The notes: a model not told the origin generated them from the letters alone. Shown: positions 1-8,863, counted from the stretch's first letter. The stretch is 64,000 nt of DNA from Abiotrophia sp965245735 (GCA_965245735.1 CBDFAX010000006.1:1-64000); one strand, 5' to 3'. A program made the numbers and translations.

Positions 1-53
1 CAACTAACACTACTCAAATCGCAGAGCACCTCATCAGAGAGGGTATTCTCTAA
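1..53 (+). CDS. C-terminal end of an unidentified gene (partial)
   Basis: An open frame runs in from the left edge and stops at TAA 51-53, reading ...QIAEHLIREGIL. It is followed 10 nt later by a strong terminator, which supports a real gene end. In many Firmicutes recA lies upstream of rny, but these residues do not look like the acidic RecA tail, so no identity is given. Only 16 residues are visible. Confidence 0.4.
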   Translation, partial: TNTTQIAEHLIREGIL

Positions 54-63
54 GCAGAGGATA

Positions 64-91
64 GGGCGCCCTCCGGGGCGCCTTTTATTTT
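64..91 (+). terminator. Rho-independent terminator
   Basis: GGCGCCC at 65-71 pairs with GGGCGCC at 76-82 around a 4-nt loop, followed by TTTTATTTT. It ends the gene that enters from the left. Confidence 0.9.
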
Positions 92-118
92 ATTTGTAGA
101 GAAGATAGGCGCTGATGC

Positions 119-183
119 TAATTAAGACAAGTATATCGAATAAGTTTATTGTCTTAATTAGTTGGATTAAATAATTAAGACAA
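119..183. repeat. Three copies of a 12-mer in the rny leader region
   Basis: TAATTAAGACAA occurs at 119-130 and 172-183. Its exact reverse complement, TTGTCTTAATTA, occurs at 149-160. The copies lie 18 and 11 nt apart inside the 340-bp gene-free stretch before rny. This looks like a multi-site operator or a fold-back element. Nothing else in the stretch at 184-300 was recognisable. Confidence 0.7.
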
Positions 184-306
184 ATGTGTTTATGATGTGT
201 TCTTTTTAATGAATTGTTTCCACTATAAATTGATTAAGAATGTCTAAAGGCTTTCATAATGGGGATTACGGGCGATTTGTTAGGTCTATCTGGCCATGCC
301 TAGGGA

Positions 307-335
307 TTGACAGACGGCCCATAAAACCGTATGAT
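307..335 (+). promoter_or_regulatory. Sigma-A promoter of rny
   Basis: TTGACA at 307-312, a 17-nt spacer and TATGAT at 330-335. A second TTGACA lies at 347-352 but has no convincing -10 partner. The expected start is near 342, leaving a leader of about 90 nt. Confidence 0.75.
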
Positions 336-429
336 AGAGGGTGTGGTTGACACATTATTTATTTTGAAATCATCCAAAAATTTGAAATGAATAACGATAA
401 TAATGAATAGATTAATAGGAGGTGATACG

Positions 430-1992
430 ATGGACCTATTGCAGCTCACCTTCGCAGTAATCGTTGCTTTAATTATCGGGGTAGTGATCGGCTATATTTT
501 CAAGAAGAAAAGCGATGAAAAGCACATCGGAAATGCTAAGGCAAATGCAGAATCCATTGTTGATGCGGCTATTGCACAGGCTAAGACCCTCAAGCGGGAA
601 GCCTTGTTTGAAGCCAAAGAAGAAAATCTCAAGTTCCGTAATGAATTAGAACAAGAACTGAAGGAACGCCGGACCGAAGTAACGGGAATGGAAAAACGTC
701 TCCTTCAACGGGAAGAGACCTTGGACCAAAAGAGTCTGATTTTAGACAAACGCGAACTCAACCTTGAGAGCAAGGAGCAAGACTATCAAAAACGTCAAAA
801 GGCCTTGACTCAACAGGAAGAGAAGGTTCAAGAATTGGTCGTTGCCCAACAAAGTGAATTAGAACGGGTGGCAACCCTATCGCGCCAAGAAGCGCAAAAC
901 ATCATTATGACTGAGACAGAGCAAGCTTTGTCCCAAGAAATTGCAGTCATGATTCGGAATGCAGAGCAAAAAGCTAAAGATGAAGCAGATCGTAATGCCA
1001 AAAACATTATCTTACAAGCCATTCAACGGAGTGCTCCGGACATTGTGTCTGAGAATACAGTGACCGTAGTACACTTACCAAGTGATGACATGAAAGGTCG
1101 GATTATCGGGCGAGAAGGCCGCAACATCCGTACTTTGGAAAGCTTAACCGGGATTGATTTAATTATCGATGACACGCCAGAAGCAGTCGTCTTAAGTGGT
1201 TTTGACCCAATTCGCCGTCAAATTGCTAAGTTGGCTCTAGAGAAACTTATTCAAGACGGCCGGATTCACCCAGCACGTATTGAGGAAATGGTAGATCGGG
1301 CGCGTCGCGAGATTGACGAGAAAATCCGTGAAATCGGGGAGCAAGCGACCTTTGATGTGGGGATTCATTCCCTCCATCCAGATTTAATTAAGATTATTGG
1401 TCGATTATCCTTTAGAACCAGTTATGGGCAAAACGTCTTGAACCACAGTATTGAAGTTGCTAAACTTGCTGGTGTAATGGCTGGTGAGTTAGGTGAAGAT
1501 GTGGCCTTAGCCAAACGTGCAGGTCTTTTGCATGATATTGGTAAGGCGCTTGACCATGAGATTGAAGGCTCACACGTTGAAATCGGGGCAGAGATTGCCA
1601 AGAAATATAACGAGCCAGAAGTAGTAGTGAATGCTATTGCTTCCCACCATGGCGATACGGACCCAACTTCGACTATTGCTATCTTGGTAGCTGCCGCTGA
1701 TGCCTTATCAGCAGCGCGTCCAGGTGCTCGCAGTGAATCCTTGGAAAGCTACATCCGCCGTCTGGAAAAATTAGAAGAAATCTCTAATAGTTTCCCAGGC
1801 GTGGCTAATAGTTTTGCTATTCAAGCTGGGCGCGAAGTCCGTGTCATGGTTCGTCCAAATGAAGTCAATGACGCTGGCGCCTCACGAATCGCTCGTGATA
1901 TCCGCAACCGGATTGAAGCAGAAATGAACTACCCAGGCAATATTAAAGTAACCGTTATTCGCGAAACGCGCGCGGTTGAATACGCCAAATAA
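430..1992 (+). CDS. rny: Ribonuclease Y
   Basis: Membrane-anchored endoribonuclease that starts decay of many mRNAs in Firmicutes. The 520-residue protein has one N-terminal membrane helix (about 3-24), a long charged coiled coil (to about 200), a KH domain with the GREG loop near 227, and an HD domain whose HD pair is at 368-369 (HDIGKAL). Length and domain order match the family. The frame is open from an ATG at 403, but the ATG at 430 is chosen because AGGAGG at 417-422 sits 7 nt before it and membrane RNase Y proteins start just before the helix. It has its own promoter and is closed by a hairpin terminator, so it is probably monocistronic. Confidence 0.97.
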   Translation: MDLLQLTFAVIVALIIGVVIGYIFKKKSDEKHIGNAKANAESIVDAAIAQAKTLKREALFEAKEENLKFRNELEQELKERRTEVTGMEKRLLQREETLDQKSLILDKRELNLESKEQDYQKRQKALTQQEEKVQELVVAQQSELERVATLSRQEAQNIIMTETEQALSQEIAVMIRNAEQKAKDEADRNAKNIILQAIQRSAPDIVSENTVTVVHLPSDDMKGRIIGREGRNIRTLESLTGIDLIIDDTPEAVVLSGFDPIRRQIAKLALEKLIQDGRIHPARIEEMVDRARREIDEKIREIGEQATFDVGIHSLHPDLIKIIGRLSFRTSYGQNVLNHSIEVAKLAGVMAGELGEDVALAKRAGLLHDIGKALDHEIEGSHVEIGAEIAKKYNEPEVVVNAIASHHGDTDPTSTIAILVAAADALSAARPGARSESLESYIRRLEKLEEISNSFPGVANSFAIQAGREVRVMVRPNEVNDAGASRIARDIRNRIEAEMNYPGNIKVTVIRETRAVEYAK

Positions 1993-1997
1993 TTAAT

Positions 1998-2033
1998 GGA
2001 GAGGTTGGAACTTGTTCCAGCCTCTCTTTTTAT
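1998..2033 (+). terminator. Terminator after rny
   Basis: GAGAGGTTGGAAC pairs with GTTCCAGCCTCTC across a 2-nt TT loop, followed by a T-rich tail. Confidence 0.88.
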
Positions 2034-2204
2034 ACATGCTTAGGAGGTAATAGCCAAGCAATTTATGATGGCGCTTACTATTAAGCTGGATTTTTAGACT
2101 TCCCTTAAGGCACTAGGGCTAGGCTTTGGTCGGATTACTTGGACTTTCCTTTATATTTTGACCTTTTTGTGTTAAAATGTAGAAGAAAAAAAGGAGGCGA
2201 TGAG

Positions 2205-3113
2205 GTGGTTCGTTACGGACAAATAGTCAAGGCCCGCATCAGTGACAAAAATGAGCGTCACTTTTTCGCACAATATGAAGGTGAGACCTTCACCGTTCTG
2301 CCGGGGCAGATAGATATACAAAATTACCAAGTTGGTGACCAAGTCGAAGGCCTTATCTATGAGACTAAGGCCCGTAAGAAAGTCATTCAAGTTGACTTAC
2401 CCGCTATTCGACCTGAAGTCTATGGTTGGGGTAGCGTGGTTAGCACTCGTAAGGATTTAGGCGTCTTTGTGGACATTGGCTTGCAGGATAAGGAAGTGGT
2501 CGTATCTTTGGATGACCTACCCCTTAATACAGCCCTCTGGCCTAAGAAGGGTGACCGACTCTTCCTGACCTATCAAGTGGATGCTAAGAATCGTTTCTGG
2601 GGTAAATTGATTGAACCCGAAGCGATGCAAGCCTATTTTAAGCGGGCAGCCCGTGCCATGAAGAATCTCAATGTCACAGCTACCGTCTATAAGGTCAAAT
2701 TAGCGGGTTCACTTTGTATTACAGACGGTGGACACTCGGCTTTCTTGCATGAAAGTGAGACACTTGATACTCCACGTCTCGGTCAAGTCTTACAAGCTCG
2801 CATAATTGGCGTTCGTGAGGACGGCGGCCTTAATTTATCGGTCAAGCCACGGGCTTATGAGGCCTTGGATGATGATGCCGGTATGATTCAGGCTATCTTA
2901 AGAAAATCGCCAGGCCATTATTTGCCACTTCATGATAAATCAGATCCAGCAAGTATCCAGACTCAGCTTGGCATTTCTAAGGCCCAATTTAAACGTGCCG
3001 TCGGAACCCTAATGAAACAAGGCCTCATTCGCCAAGTCAAGGGGGACGGGCTTTATTTGACGGAAGACCAGAATCCTGAGACTTATTCAGCAGGCAATGA
3101 CTATGAAATTTAG
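2205..3113 (+). CDS. cvfB: CvfB-type S1 RNA-binding protein
   Basis: CvfB is a conserved Firmicutes RNA-binding protein with several S1 domains and a C-terminal winged helix. In Staphylococcus aureus it affects virulence factor expression. This 302-residue protein shows S1-like segments at the start (GQIVKARISDKN), in the middle (YGWGSVVSTRKDLGVFVDIGL) and later (GLNLSVKPR), and ends with a helix-turn-helix stretch (LGISKAQFKRAVGTLMKQG). The start is the GTG at 2205, 7 nt after AAGGAGG; the longer frame from 2139 has no ribosome binding site. It overlaps xerD by 17 nt, so the two are translationally coupled. The family is clear; its role in this organism is inferred. Confidence 0.9.
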   Translation: MVRYGQIVKARISDKNERHFFAQYEGETFTVLPGQIDIQNYQVGDQVEGLIYETKARKKVIQVDLPAIRPEVYGWGSVVSTRKDLGVFVDIGLQDKEVVVSLDDLPLNTALWPKKGDRLFLTYQVDAKNRFWGKLIEPEAMQAYFKRAARAMKNLNVTATVYKVKLAGSLCITDGGHSAFLHESETLDTPRLGQVLQARIIGVREDGGLNLSVKPRAYEALDDDAGMIQAILRKSPGHYLPLHDKSDPASIQTQLGISKAQFKRAVGTLMKQGLIRQVKGDGLYLTEDQNPETYSAGNDYEI

Positions 3114-4005
3114 CCAGGCTGTCCAGGACTTTGAACGTTATCTTCTCTTAGATATGAACCGGTCCGCTAATACCATTCAGAGTTATCGGCGCGATTTGGC
3201 TAAGTTTCAGGCCTATCTGACGGAGCAGGGGATTGACAATGTAGAGGCGATTGATGAGCTAACGGTTCGAGCCTTTCTAGCAAAACTCAGCCAAGCCTCT
3301 TATGCAGCATCTTCGACTAGTCGTATGCTATCCAGTTTGAAGCAGTTCTTCCTCTTTTTACGCAAAGAGGGCATTCTGGAAACGAATCCCATGTCCCTAG
3401 TCCATCGGCCTAAACAAGGGAGACATCTACCTAAAGTCTTAACTGCTAGGGAGATTGAAGCCTTGCTTCAAGCCCCCGACACCAGCAGTCCACATGGTTT
3501 GCGTGATCGGGCTATCTTTGAACTCATGTACGCCACGGGTCTGCGGGTAACAGAATTAGTTCAGCTTAAATTAGAAGATTTGCACTTAGAATTAGGCTTT
3601 ATCCAAACCCTAGGTAAAGGGGACAAGGAGCGTCTAGTTCCCTTGATTGATGAAGCCATTGAATGGCTAGAGGCCTATCTGGAACAGGTCCGTCCTAGCT
3701 TCCTAAGATTAGCTGGCTCTGCTAGTCCGCAAGAAGTTTTTTTGACAGAACGGGGCAAGGCCTTCACCCGTCAAGGAATTTGGAAAAATCTCAATAAGTA
3801 TGTGGCCTTAGCTGGCATTAAACAAACCGTCTCACCCCATATGTTGCGCCATTCTTTTGCAACACATCTCTTAGAAAATGGCGCTGATTTGCGTATGGTT
3901 CAGGAGCTGCTGGGCCATGCGGATATTTCAACGACACAGATTTATACCCATATCAGTACGCAACGTTTGCAGGAAGTCTACCGTAAGTACTTCCCACGTG
4001 CTTGA
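3097..4005 (+). CDS. xerD: Tyrosine recombinase XerD
   Basis: Site-specific recombinase that with a partner resolves chromosome dimers at dif. The 302-residue protein has an N-terminal SAM-like DNA-binding domain and a catalytic domain with all six expected residues: R150 (TGLRVTE), K174 (GKGDKE), H248 and R251 (HMLRH), H274 (LGHAD) and the nucleophile Y283 (TQIYTH). Length is typical of XerC/XerD, and the position between cvfB and deoB is a housekeeping one rather than a mobile element. The ATG at 3097 lies inside the cvfB end; an alternative ATG sits two codons later. XerD rather than XerC is assigned by neighbourhood and overall look. Confidence 0.9.
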   Translation: MTMKFSQAVQDFERYLLLDMNRSANTIQSYRRDLAKFQAYLTEQGIDNVEAIDELTVRAFLAKLSQASYAASSTSRMLSSLKQFFLFLRKEGILETNPMSLVHRPKQGRHLPKVLTAREIEALLQAPDTSSPHGLRDRAIFELMYATGLRVTELVQLKLEDLHLELGFIQTLGKGDKERLVPLIDEAIEWLEAYLEQVRPSFLRLAGSASPQEVFLTERGKAFTRQGIWKNLNKYVALAGIKQTVSPHMLRHSFATHLLENGADLRMVQELLGHADISTTQIYTHISTQRLQEVYRKYFPRA

Positions 4006-4086
4006 TTTGTAGTCCTCCATCTGCAGAGATGGATTAAAAAAATAATGGCAGTCACTCATTGACCGTCTAGGGAAAGAGGAAAAAAT

Positions 4087-5256
4087 ATGAAATTCAAACG
4101 TATTCACTTAATCGTCTTAGATTCTGTTGGGATTGGTGAAGCCCCAGATGCTGCGGCCTTTAATGATTTAGGGAGCCATACCCTAGGCCATATCGCAGAA
4201 GTTGCGGGTCTCAAAGTTCCTCACATGGTTGAATTAGGTTTGGCGAATATTGAGCACCTAGCTGGCTTGACACCTGTGGCATCCTCCAAGGGTTACTGGA
4301 CTAAGTTAGAAGAAGTATCAGCTGGTAAGGACACTATGACCGGTCACTGGGAAATCATGGGTCTTAAAATTGAAACACCATTCCGCGTCTTCCCTGATGG
4401 TTTTCCTGATGAACTAATCGAGCGTATTGAAGCCTTTTCTGGTCGTAAGGTGGTCTGCAATGCCCCGGCTTCTGGTACTGAAGTGCTTGACCAATATGGG
4501 GAACATCAAATGAAGACAGGGGACCTAATTGTTTATACCTCTGCAGACTCTGTCTTGCAAATTGCCGCCCATGAAGACATTATTCCATTAGAAGAACTTT
4601 ATCGCATTTGTGAGTATGCTCGTGAGATTACCTTAGAAGATCCTTACATGTTGGGACGTATTATTGCTCGCCCATACATTGGGACTCCTGGCAACTGGAC
4701 TCGTACTGCCAACCGTCATGACTATGCCTTAAGTCCTTTTGCGGATACAACGCTGGACTTCCTGAAGGCAGGCGGATATGATGTGATTTCCATCGGGAAA
4801 ATCAACGACATCTTCAATACTAAGGGGATTACGGATGCCGTTCGGACCAAGTCTAACATGGACGGGGTAGATCAACTGCTGAAGATTATGGACCGTGACT
4901 TTACCGGTTTGTCCTTCACTAACTTAGTGGACTTCGATGCCATCTATGGTCACCGCCGCAACACAGAAGGTTACGCCCAAGCTTTAGAAGATTTCGATAA
5001 CCGCTTGCCAGAAATCTATAGCAAGCTACGTCAAGATGATTTACTCTTGATTACTGCCGACCACGGTAACGATCCAACCTATAGTGGGACCGACCATACA
5101 CGTGAATATGTGCCAATTCTGGCTTACAGCCCATCCTTTACGCAAGCAGGTGAGCTCAAGGCGCGTTACTATAGTGATATCGCAGCCACCATTTCTGATA
5201 ACTTCGGCGTTGCTAAAACTGAGCAGGGCACTTCATTCTTAAGTCAATTAAACTAA
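4087..5256 (+). CDS. deoB: Phosphopentomutase
   Basis: Interconverts (deoxy)ribose-1-phosphate and -5-phosphate, linking nucleoside breakdown to central carbon metabolism. The 389-residue protein is of the alkaline-phosphatase-like family: metal-binding aspartate in LDSVGIGEAPDA near the start, the phosphorylated threonine T85 in GKDTMTGHWE, and the C-terminal metal site TADHGNDPTYSGTDHTREY. An AGAGGA motif precedes the ATG. It is followed 27 nt later by punA, whose product supplies its substrate, and deoC at 26086 encodes the next enzyme of the pathway. Complete and ordinary. Confidence 0.97.
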   Translation: MKFKRIHLIVLDSVGIGEAPDAAAFNDLGSHTLGHIAEVAGLKVPHMVELGLANIEHLAGLTPVASSKGYWTKLEEVSAGKDTMTGHWEIMGLKIETPFRVFPDGFPDELIERIEAFSGRKVVCNAPASGTEVLDQYGEHQMKTGDLIVYTSADSVLQIAAHEDIIPLEELYRICEYAREITLEDPYMLGRIIARPYIGTPGNWTRTANRHDYALSPFADTTLDFLKAGGYDVISIGKINDIFNTKGITDAVRTKSNMDGVDQLLKIMDRDFTGLSFTNLVDFDAIYGHRRNTEGYAQALEDFDNRLPEIYSKLRQDDLLLITADHGNDPTYSGTDHTREYVPILAYSPSFTQAGELKARYYSDIAATISDNFGVAKTEQGTSFLSQLN

Positions 5257-5283
5257 GTCAAATTCAGCAAGGAGGAAAATAAT

Positions 5284-6084
5284 TTGTTTACAGAAACTAT
5301 TCAGTACTTAAAAGACCAGGGTTTGACTCATCCACAAGTAGGTTTAATCCTAGGTAGTGGACTCGGGGAACTTGCTGAAGATGTGGAAAATGCTATCCGC
5401 ATTCCTTACGAAAATATTCCTAATTTCCCAGTCTCAACAGTTGCTGGCCACGCTGGGCAATTAGTTTATGGGGACTTAGCTGGTAAAAAAGTCTTGATTT
5501 TACAAGGGCGTTTCCATTATTATGAAGGTTATGATTTGAATACTGTGACTTACCCAGTTCGTATCTTCAAGGAACTTGGGGTAGAAACTGTGATTGTAAC
5601 CAATGCAGCAGGTGGGATTAACACTTCTTTCCAACCAGGCGACTTAATGATTATTACGGATCACCTTAACTTGGCAGGCAACAATCCACTTATTGGCGCA
5701 AACTTAGATGCTCATGGCCCACGTTTTGTGGACTTAACGGAGACTTATAGCTTGCGAGGTCAAGCCATCTTACGTCAAGCTGCTTCCAAAGAAGGAATTC
5801 ATCTCCAACAAGGGGTTTACACTTGGGTAACAGGTCCATCTTATGAGACGCCTGCTGAAATTCGCTACATGCGGACCATTGGTGGTGATGCAGTTGGAAT
5901 GTCAACCGTGCCAGAAGCCATTGTGGCTAAACATTGTGGTATGGAAGTCTTAGGGATTTCATGCATTACCAACTTAGCAAGTGGCATGCAGTCTAGCCTC
6001 AACCATGAGGAAGTCATGGAAATATCTGCTAAGGTAAAACCACGCTTTAAGAACTTAATTAAAAATACCCTAGCTTTACTTTAA
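5284..6084 (+). CDS. punA: Purine nucleoside phosphorylase
   Basis: Splits inosine and guanosine (and deoxy forms) with phosphate to free base and (deoxy)ribose-1-phosphate. The 266-residue protein is a class I trimeric-type PNP: LGSGLGELAE phosphate loop at the N terminus, AGHAGQLVYG, GRFHYYEGY, TNAAGGIN, and the GPSYETPAEIR and GGDAVGMSTVPE purine-site motifs. The start is a TTG at 5284, 8 nt after GGAGG; no ATG lies closer to that site, so the rare start codon may lower expression relative to deoB. It works directly before DeoB in the pathway and shares its transcript. Confidence 0.95.
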   Translation: MFTETIQYLKDQGLTHPQVGLILGSGLGELAEDVENAIRIPYENIPNFPVSTVAGHAGQLVYGDLAGKKVLILQGRFHYYEGYDLNTVTYPVRIFKELGVETVIVTNAAGGINTSFQPGDLMIITDHLNLAGNNPLIGANLDAHGPRFVDLTETYSLRGQAILRQAASKEGIHLQQGVYTWVTGPSYETPAEIRYMRTIGGDAVGMSTVPEAIVAKHCGMEVLGISCITNLASGMQSSLNHEEVMEISAKVKPRFKNLIKNTLALL

Positions 6085-6122
6085 GCGACTTGACAGATTG
6101 CTAGGGAAGAAAGGAGTACGCC

Positions 6123-6533
6123 GTGCTCATTCAATCTAAAAATAAAAATGAAAAGATTATTCTCGGCTTACTGTCCTATACTTTAGAAGAAGGGCAGCAC
6201 CAAACCGACCTCTTGCAGTCGATTTTGGAAACCTACCGGCAATCTGATAGCAAGGAAATCTATCTCTATCGAGAGCAAGACCAAGATAATTTCATTGGCT
6301 TGGTGGGGGTTGAAACCTTTCAATCGCCTGGCAACGAGTCAGAAGATCCTGAGTCAGTCGTTATTGACCGTATTGCCCTCTTACCATCATTCCGCAATGA
6401 GTCTGTAGGCTATCAGATTTTCTGTGAACTTAAGGAACGCTATCCTAATAGCGCCTTCTTAGGGTCTCGTCTGACCTCAGAACTTCTTGTTAAATGGAGC
6501 AGTCGTTATGCCCAAGAACACCAAGAATCTTAA
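6123..6533 (+). CDS. GNAT-type acetyltransferase, RibT-like
   Basis: Small 136-residue protein with a GNAT-like core: a beta strand FIGLVGVE, then VVIDRIALLPSFRNESVGYQIF, which resembles the acetyl-CoA loop region (R-x-x-G-x-G/A) but is loosely kept. In Bacillus a similar gene (ribT) sits immediately upstream of scpA, and this gene overlaps scpA by 26 nt, which supports that relationship. The start is a GTG at 6123 behind AAAGGAG. Substrate unknown. The family call is good, the RibT link is inferred from position. Confidence 0.7.
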   Translation: MLIQSKNKNEKIILGLLSYTLEEGQHQTDLLQSILETYRQSDSKEIYLYREQDQDNFIGLVGVETFQSPGNESEDPESVVIDRIALLPSFRNESVGYQIFCELKERYPNSAFLGSRLTSELLVKWSSRYAQEHQES

Positions 6534-7317
6534 AGGTCATCAGGGGCAAGATAGCTCCGTGACCAAGGACAAGCAGCAGCTCAAGCTCCAATTGGCCTCT
6601 TTTCAGGGGCCCTTTGACTTGTTATTGCACTTAATTAAACAGATGAAAGTGGATATTAATGATATCCCTATGGCTGAAATTACCAGTCAGTACTTGGCTT
6701 ATCTTCACTCCATGCAAGAGTTAGAGTTAGACCAAGCCAGCGATTACTTAGTGATGGCTGCCACGCTCTTGGAAATCAAGAGTCGTCTGCTCCTACCTAT
6801 CGAGCCGGATGCTGAATTGGATGGCGACTATGAGCCTGGTGACCCACGTCAAGTGTTGGTGCAACAACTGCTCTTGTATCAACAATTCCAAGATGTATCC
6901 TCCTTGCTAGAGATGCGTCAAGAGGCTCGGGCAGCGCTCTTCTCTAAACAAGCTGATGACTTGTCGGACTACCAGGAGCAGATTCCGCTTCAAGAAGGTG
7001 AGATTAGCCTGGATCAACTGGTGGCGCGTATGCAAGATGTCTTGGCCCGCCAACTAGCTCGTCAGCCCTTGGAACGCCAAATTCATCATGATCCTTTGAC
7101 AGTGGAGCAGAAGATGGATGATATTTTAGCGCGCTTGGGACGACTAGAGCGGCAAGAACGCTTGTCTTTTGAACAGTTGATTGACAAGGCCAGTCGCCCG
7201 GAGATTATCACGACCTTTATGGCGCTACTGGAGCTAGTCCGTAAGCAGTTCATTGTTTTCTACCAGGCCGAAGCCTTGGCACCAATTGAAATTGAAAAAA
7301 TAGACGGAGTCGAATAG
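6508..7317 (+). CDS. scpA: Segregation and condensation protein A
   Basis: Kleisin subunit that bridges the SMC dimer and binds ScpB in the bacterial condensin. The 269-residue protein has the N-terminal SMC-neck motif FQGPFDLLLHLIKQ, a middle ScpB-binding stretch, and the C-terminal winged helix (FEQLIDKASRPEIITTFMALLELVR). The ATG at 6508 is used because GGAG at 6496-6499 lies 8 nt before it; the frame extends 21 nt further upstream without support. It carries a 25-residue charged N-terminal extension before the kleisin motif. The TAG stop abuts the ATG of scpB. Confidence 0.96.
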   Translation: MPKNTKNLKGHQGQDSSVTKDKQQLKLQLASFQGPFDLLLHLIKQMKVDINDIPMAEITSQYLAYLHSMQELELDQASDYLVMAATLLEIKSRLLLPIEPDAELDGDYEPGDPRQVLVQQLLLYQQFQDVSSLLEMRQEARAALFSKQADDLSDYQEQIPLQEGEISLDQLVARMQDVLARQLARQPLERQIHHDPLTVEQKMDDILARLGRLERQERLSFEQLIDKASRPEIITTFMALLELVRKQFIVFYQAEALAPIEIEKIDGVE

Positions 7318-7956
7318 ATGGAATTAATTACCCGCCTGCATGGCATTATCTTTGTAACAGGAATTGAAGGAGTCAGTCGTAAAGATTTGGCGGCTAGCCT
7401 TCAGGTGCCCTTAAATCAAGTGACAGAGGCCTTGCAACAACTGCAATTGAATTTACAGGAAGACCCACTGTCACCTGTAGAATTGGTTAACTACAATGAC
7501 CAATACCGTCTGGTGACTAAGTCTGAGCTGGCATCTGATGTGGAGGCCTATGCTCACTCGCCCTTTACCCAGAAGCTCAGTCGTGCTGCCGTTGAGACGC
7601 TAGCTATTGTAGCTTATCGCCAGCCTATTACCCGTATGGGGATTGATGAGATTCGTGGCGTGTCCAGTATTACTATGCTACAAAAGTTACTTGCCCGCGA
7701 CTTGATTCGTGAGGTTGGTCGACTTGAAGCACCGGGGCGTCCAGTTCTCTATGGGGTAACAGATTACTTTATGGACTATTTCGGTCTCAAGTCTTTAGAA
7801 GATTTACCAAATATTGAGCCACTGAACCTCAATGATGAGGTCACTTCGGATGAATTATTTAATACTAAGCAATGGCAGATTAGTCTAGATGACGAGGCGT
7901 CTTATCAGGATGCGCCATTTCTTGATTCCGATTTAGAAGAAGGGGAGGAGGATTAG
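7318..7956 (+). CDS. scpB: Segregation and condensation protein B
   Basis: Partner of ScpA in the Smc-ScpAB complex. The 212-residue protein shows the two winged-helix domains of the family, with the signatures ALAIVAYRQPIT-like (here TLAIVAYRQPITRM) and IRGVSSITMLQKLLARDLIREVGR, followed by GRPVLYGVT. The C-terminal 40 residues are acidic and variable. It starts immediately after scpA and its stop is immediately followed by the rluB ATG, so all three are co-translated. Confidence 0.97.
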   Translation: MELITRLHGIIFVTGIEGVSRKDLAASLQVPLNQVTEALQQLQLNLQEDPLSPVELVNYNDQYRLVTKSELASDVEAYAHSPFTQKLSRAAVETLAIVAYRQPITRMGIDEIRGVSSITMLQKLLARDLIREVGRLEAPGRPVLYGVTDYFMDYFGLKSLEDLPNIEPLNLNDEVTSDELFNTKQWQISLDDEASYQDAPFLDSDLEEGEED

Positions 7957-8832
7957 ATGGATCGTTTGCAGAAAGTAATGGCCCATGCAGGTATTGCTAG
8001 TCGTCGTAAATGCGAAAGTTTGATTACAGAAGGCCGGGTCAGCGTTAATGGCCAGACAGTTCGTGAATTAGGGACTCAGGTATCCAATAAGGATCGTATA
8101 GAAGTAGATGGCGTTCCAATCTATCGGGAAGAACCTCGCTACATTCTGATTAATAAGCCAAGACATGTCATAAGTGCTGTATCCGATGACAAGAATCGAC
8201 AAGTCATTCTGGACTACATTCAAGGGATTGAAGAGCGGATTTATCCAGTTGGACGTTTGGATTATGATACGACCGGGCTCTTGCTCCTGACTAATGATGG
8301 AGCCTTTGCCAACCAACTTATGCATCCGCGCCACCAAATTGATAAGGTCTATGTTGCCAAAGTCAAAGGGATTCCATCTGAAAAGTCACTTGCTCGACTT
8401 GAAGCCGGTATTGTGTTAGATGGTAAGAAAACAGCCAAAGCCAAGGCTCAGCTCTTAAGCCAGAATCTGGACAACCAGACGGCAATTGTAGAATTGACCA
8501 TTCGTGAGGGGTGGAATCACCAAGTTAAGCGTATGTTTGAAGCGGTGGGGCACCCAGTCAACAAACTCAAACGAGAGCGTTATGCTTTCTTGACTTTGGG
8601 TAATCTCTTACCAGGAGAATGGCGAGAGTTAACAGCTCATGAAGTCAATAAGCTTAAGCAAATGAGTCAGAGCCAGGGACAAGCCGGGCAAGAAGCAAGG
8701 AAAGCTAAACCTAAGCGTATAATGGGACGTCCAACTGGTCAAAAGCCGTCTCGTAAATCGCCTGCATCTAGCTCAGACCGTAAGGCAAGAAAAGGGCAGT
8801 CCAAGTCCATGCCTGCCAGAAATTTTAAATAA
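7957..8832 (+). CDS. rluB: 23S rRNA pseudouridine synthase RluB family
   Basis: Converts a uridine of 23S rRNA to pseudouridine (U2605 in Escherichia coli numbering for RluB). The 291-residue protein has an N-terminal S4 domain (MDRLQKVMAHAGIASRRKCE), then the RsuA/RluB catalytic domain with D102 in VGRLDYDTTGLLLLTNDG. From about residue 235 it carries an unusually basic, Lys/Arg/Ser-rich tail of more than 50 residues, probably for RNA binding. It is the last gene of the scpAB run and is followed by a hairpin. Confidence 0.93.
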   Translation: MDRLQKVMAHAGIASRRKCESLITEGRVSVNGQTVRELGTQVSNKDRIEVDGVPIYREEPRYILINKPRHVISAVSDDKNRQVILDYIQGIEERIYPVGRLDYDTTGLLLLTNDGAFANQLMHPRHQIDKVYVAKVKGIPSEKSLARLEAGIVLDGKKTAKAKAQLLSQNLDNQTAIVELTIREGWNHQVKRMFEAVGHPVNKLKRERYAFLTLGNLLPGEWRELTAHEVNKLKQMSQSQGQAGQEARKAKPKRIMGRPTGQKPSRKSPASSSDRKARKGQSKSMPARNFK

Positions 8833-8834
8833 GA

Positions 8835-8863
8835 AGATGCCCGGCTAGTCAAGTCGGGCATCT
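8835..8863 (+). terminator. Hairpin after rluB
   Basis: GATGCCCG at 8836-8843 pairs with CGGGCATC at 8855-8862. The T-run is weak (TTGTG), so termination may be partial. It overlaps the next promoter. Confidence 0.6.

Noticed and set aside
2042..2097. AGGAGG followed by a 10-codon open frame (ATG at 2065) between rny and cvfB
   Set aside because: The distance from site to ATG is about 17 nt, too far, and nothing suggests a leader peptide function.
2158..2178. TTGACC and TAAAAT as a cvfB promoter
   Set aside because: The spacing is 9 nt, far too short; the true promoter was not identified.
3097..4005. Tyrosine recombinase as a sign of a prophage or integrative element
   Set aside because: Length, residues and neighbours are those of the housekeeping XerD, and no attachment site or phage gene is near.
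4016..4043. Hairpin TCCATCT-GCAG-AGATGGA between xerD and deoB
   Set aside because: It is followed by A, not T, so it is not a terminator on the plus strand, and no gene needs one on the minus strand. It may be an mRNA-processing or stability structure, but there is no support.
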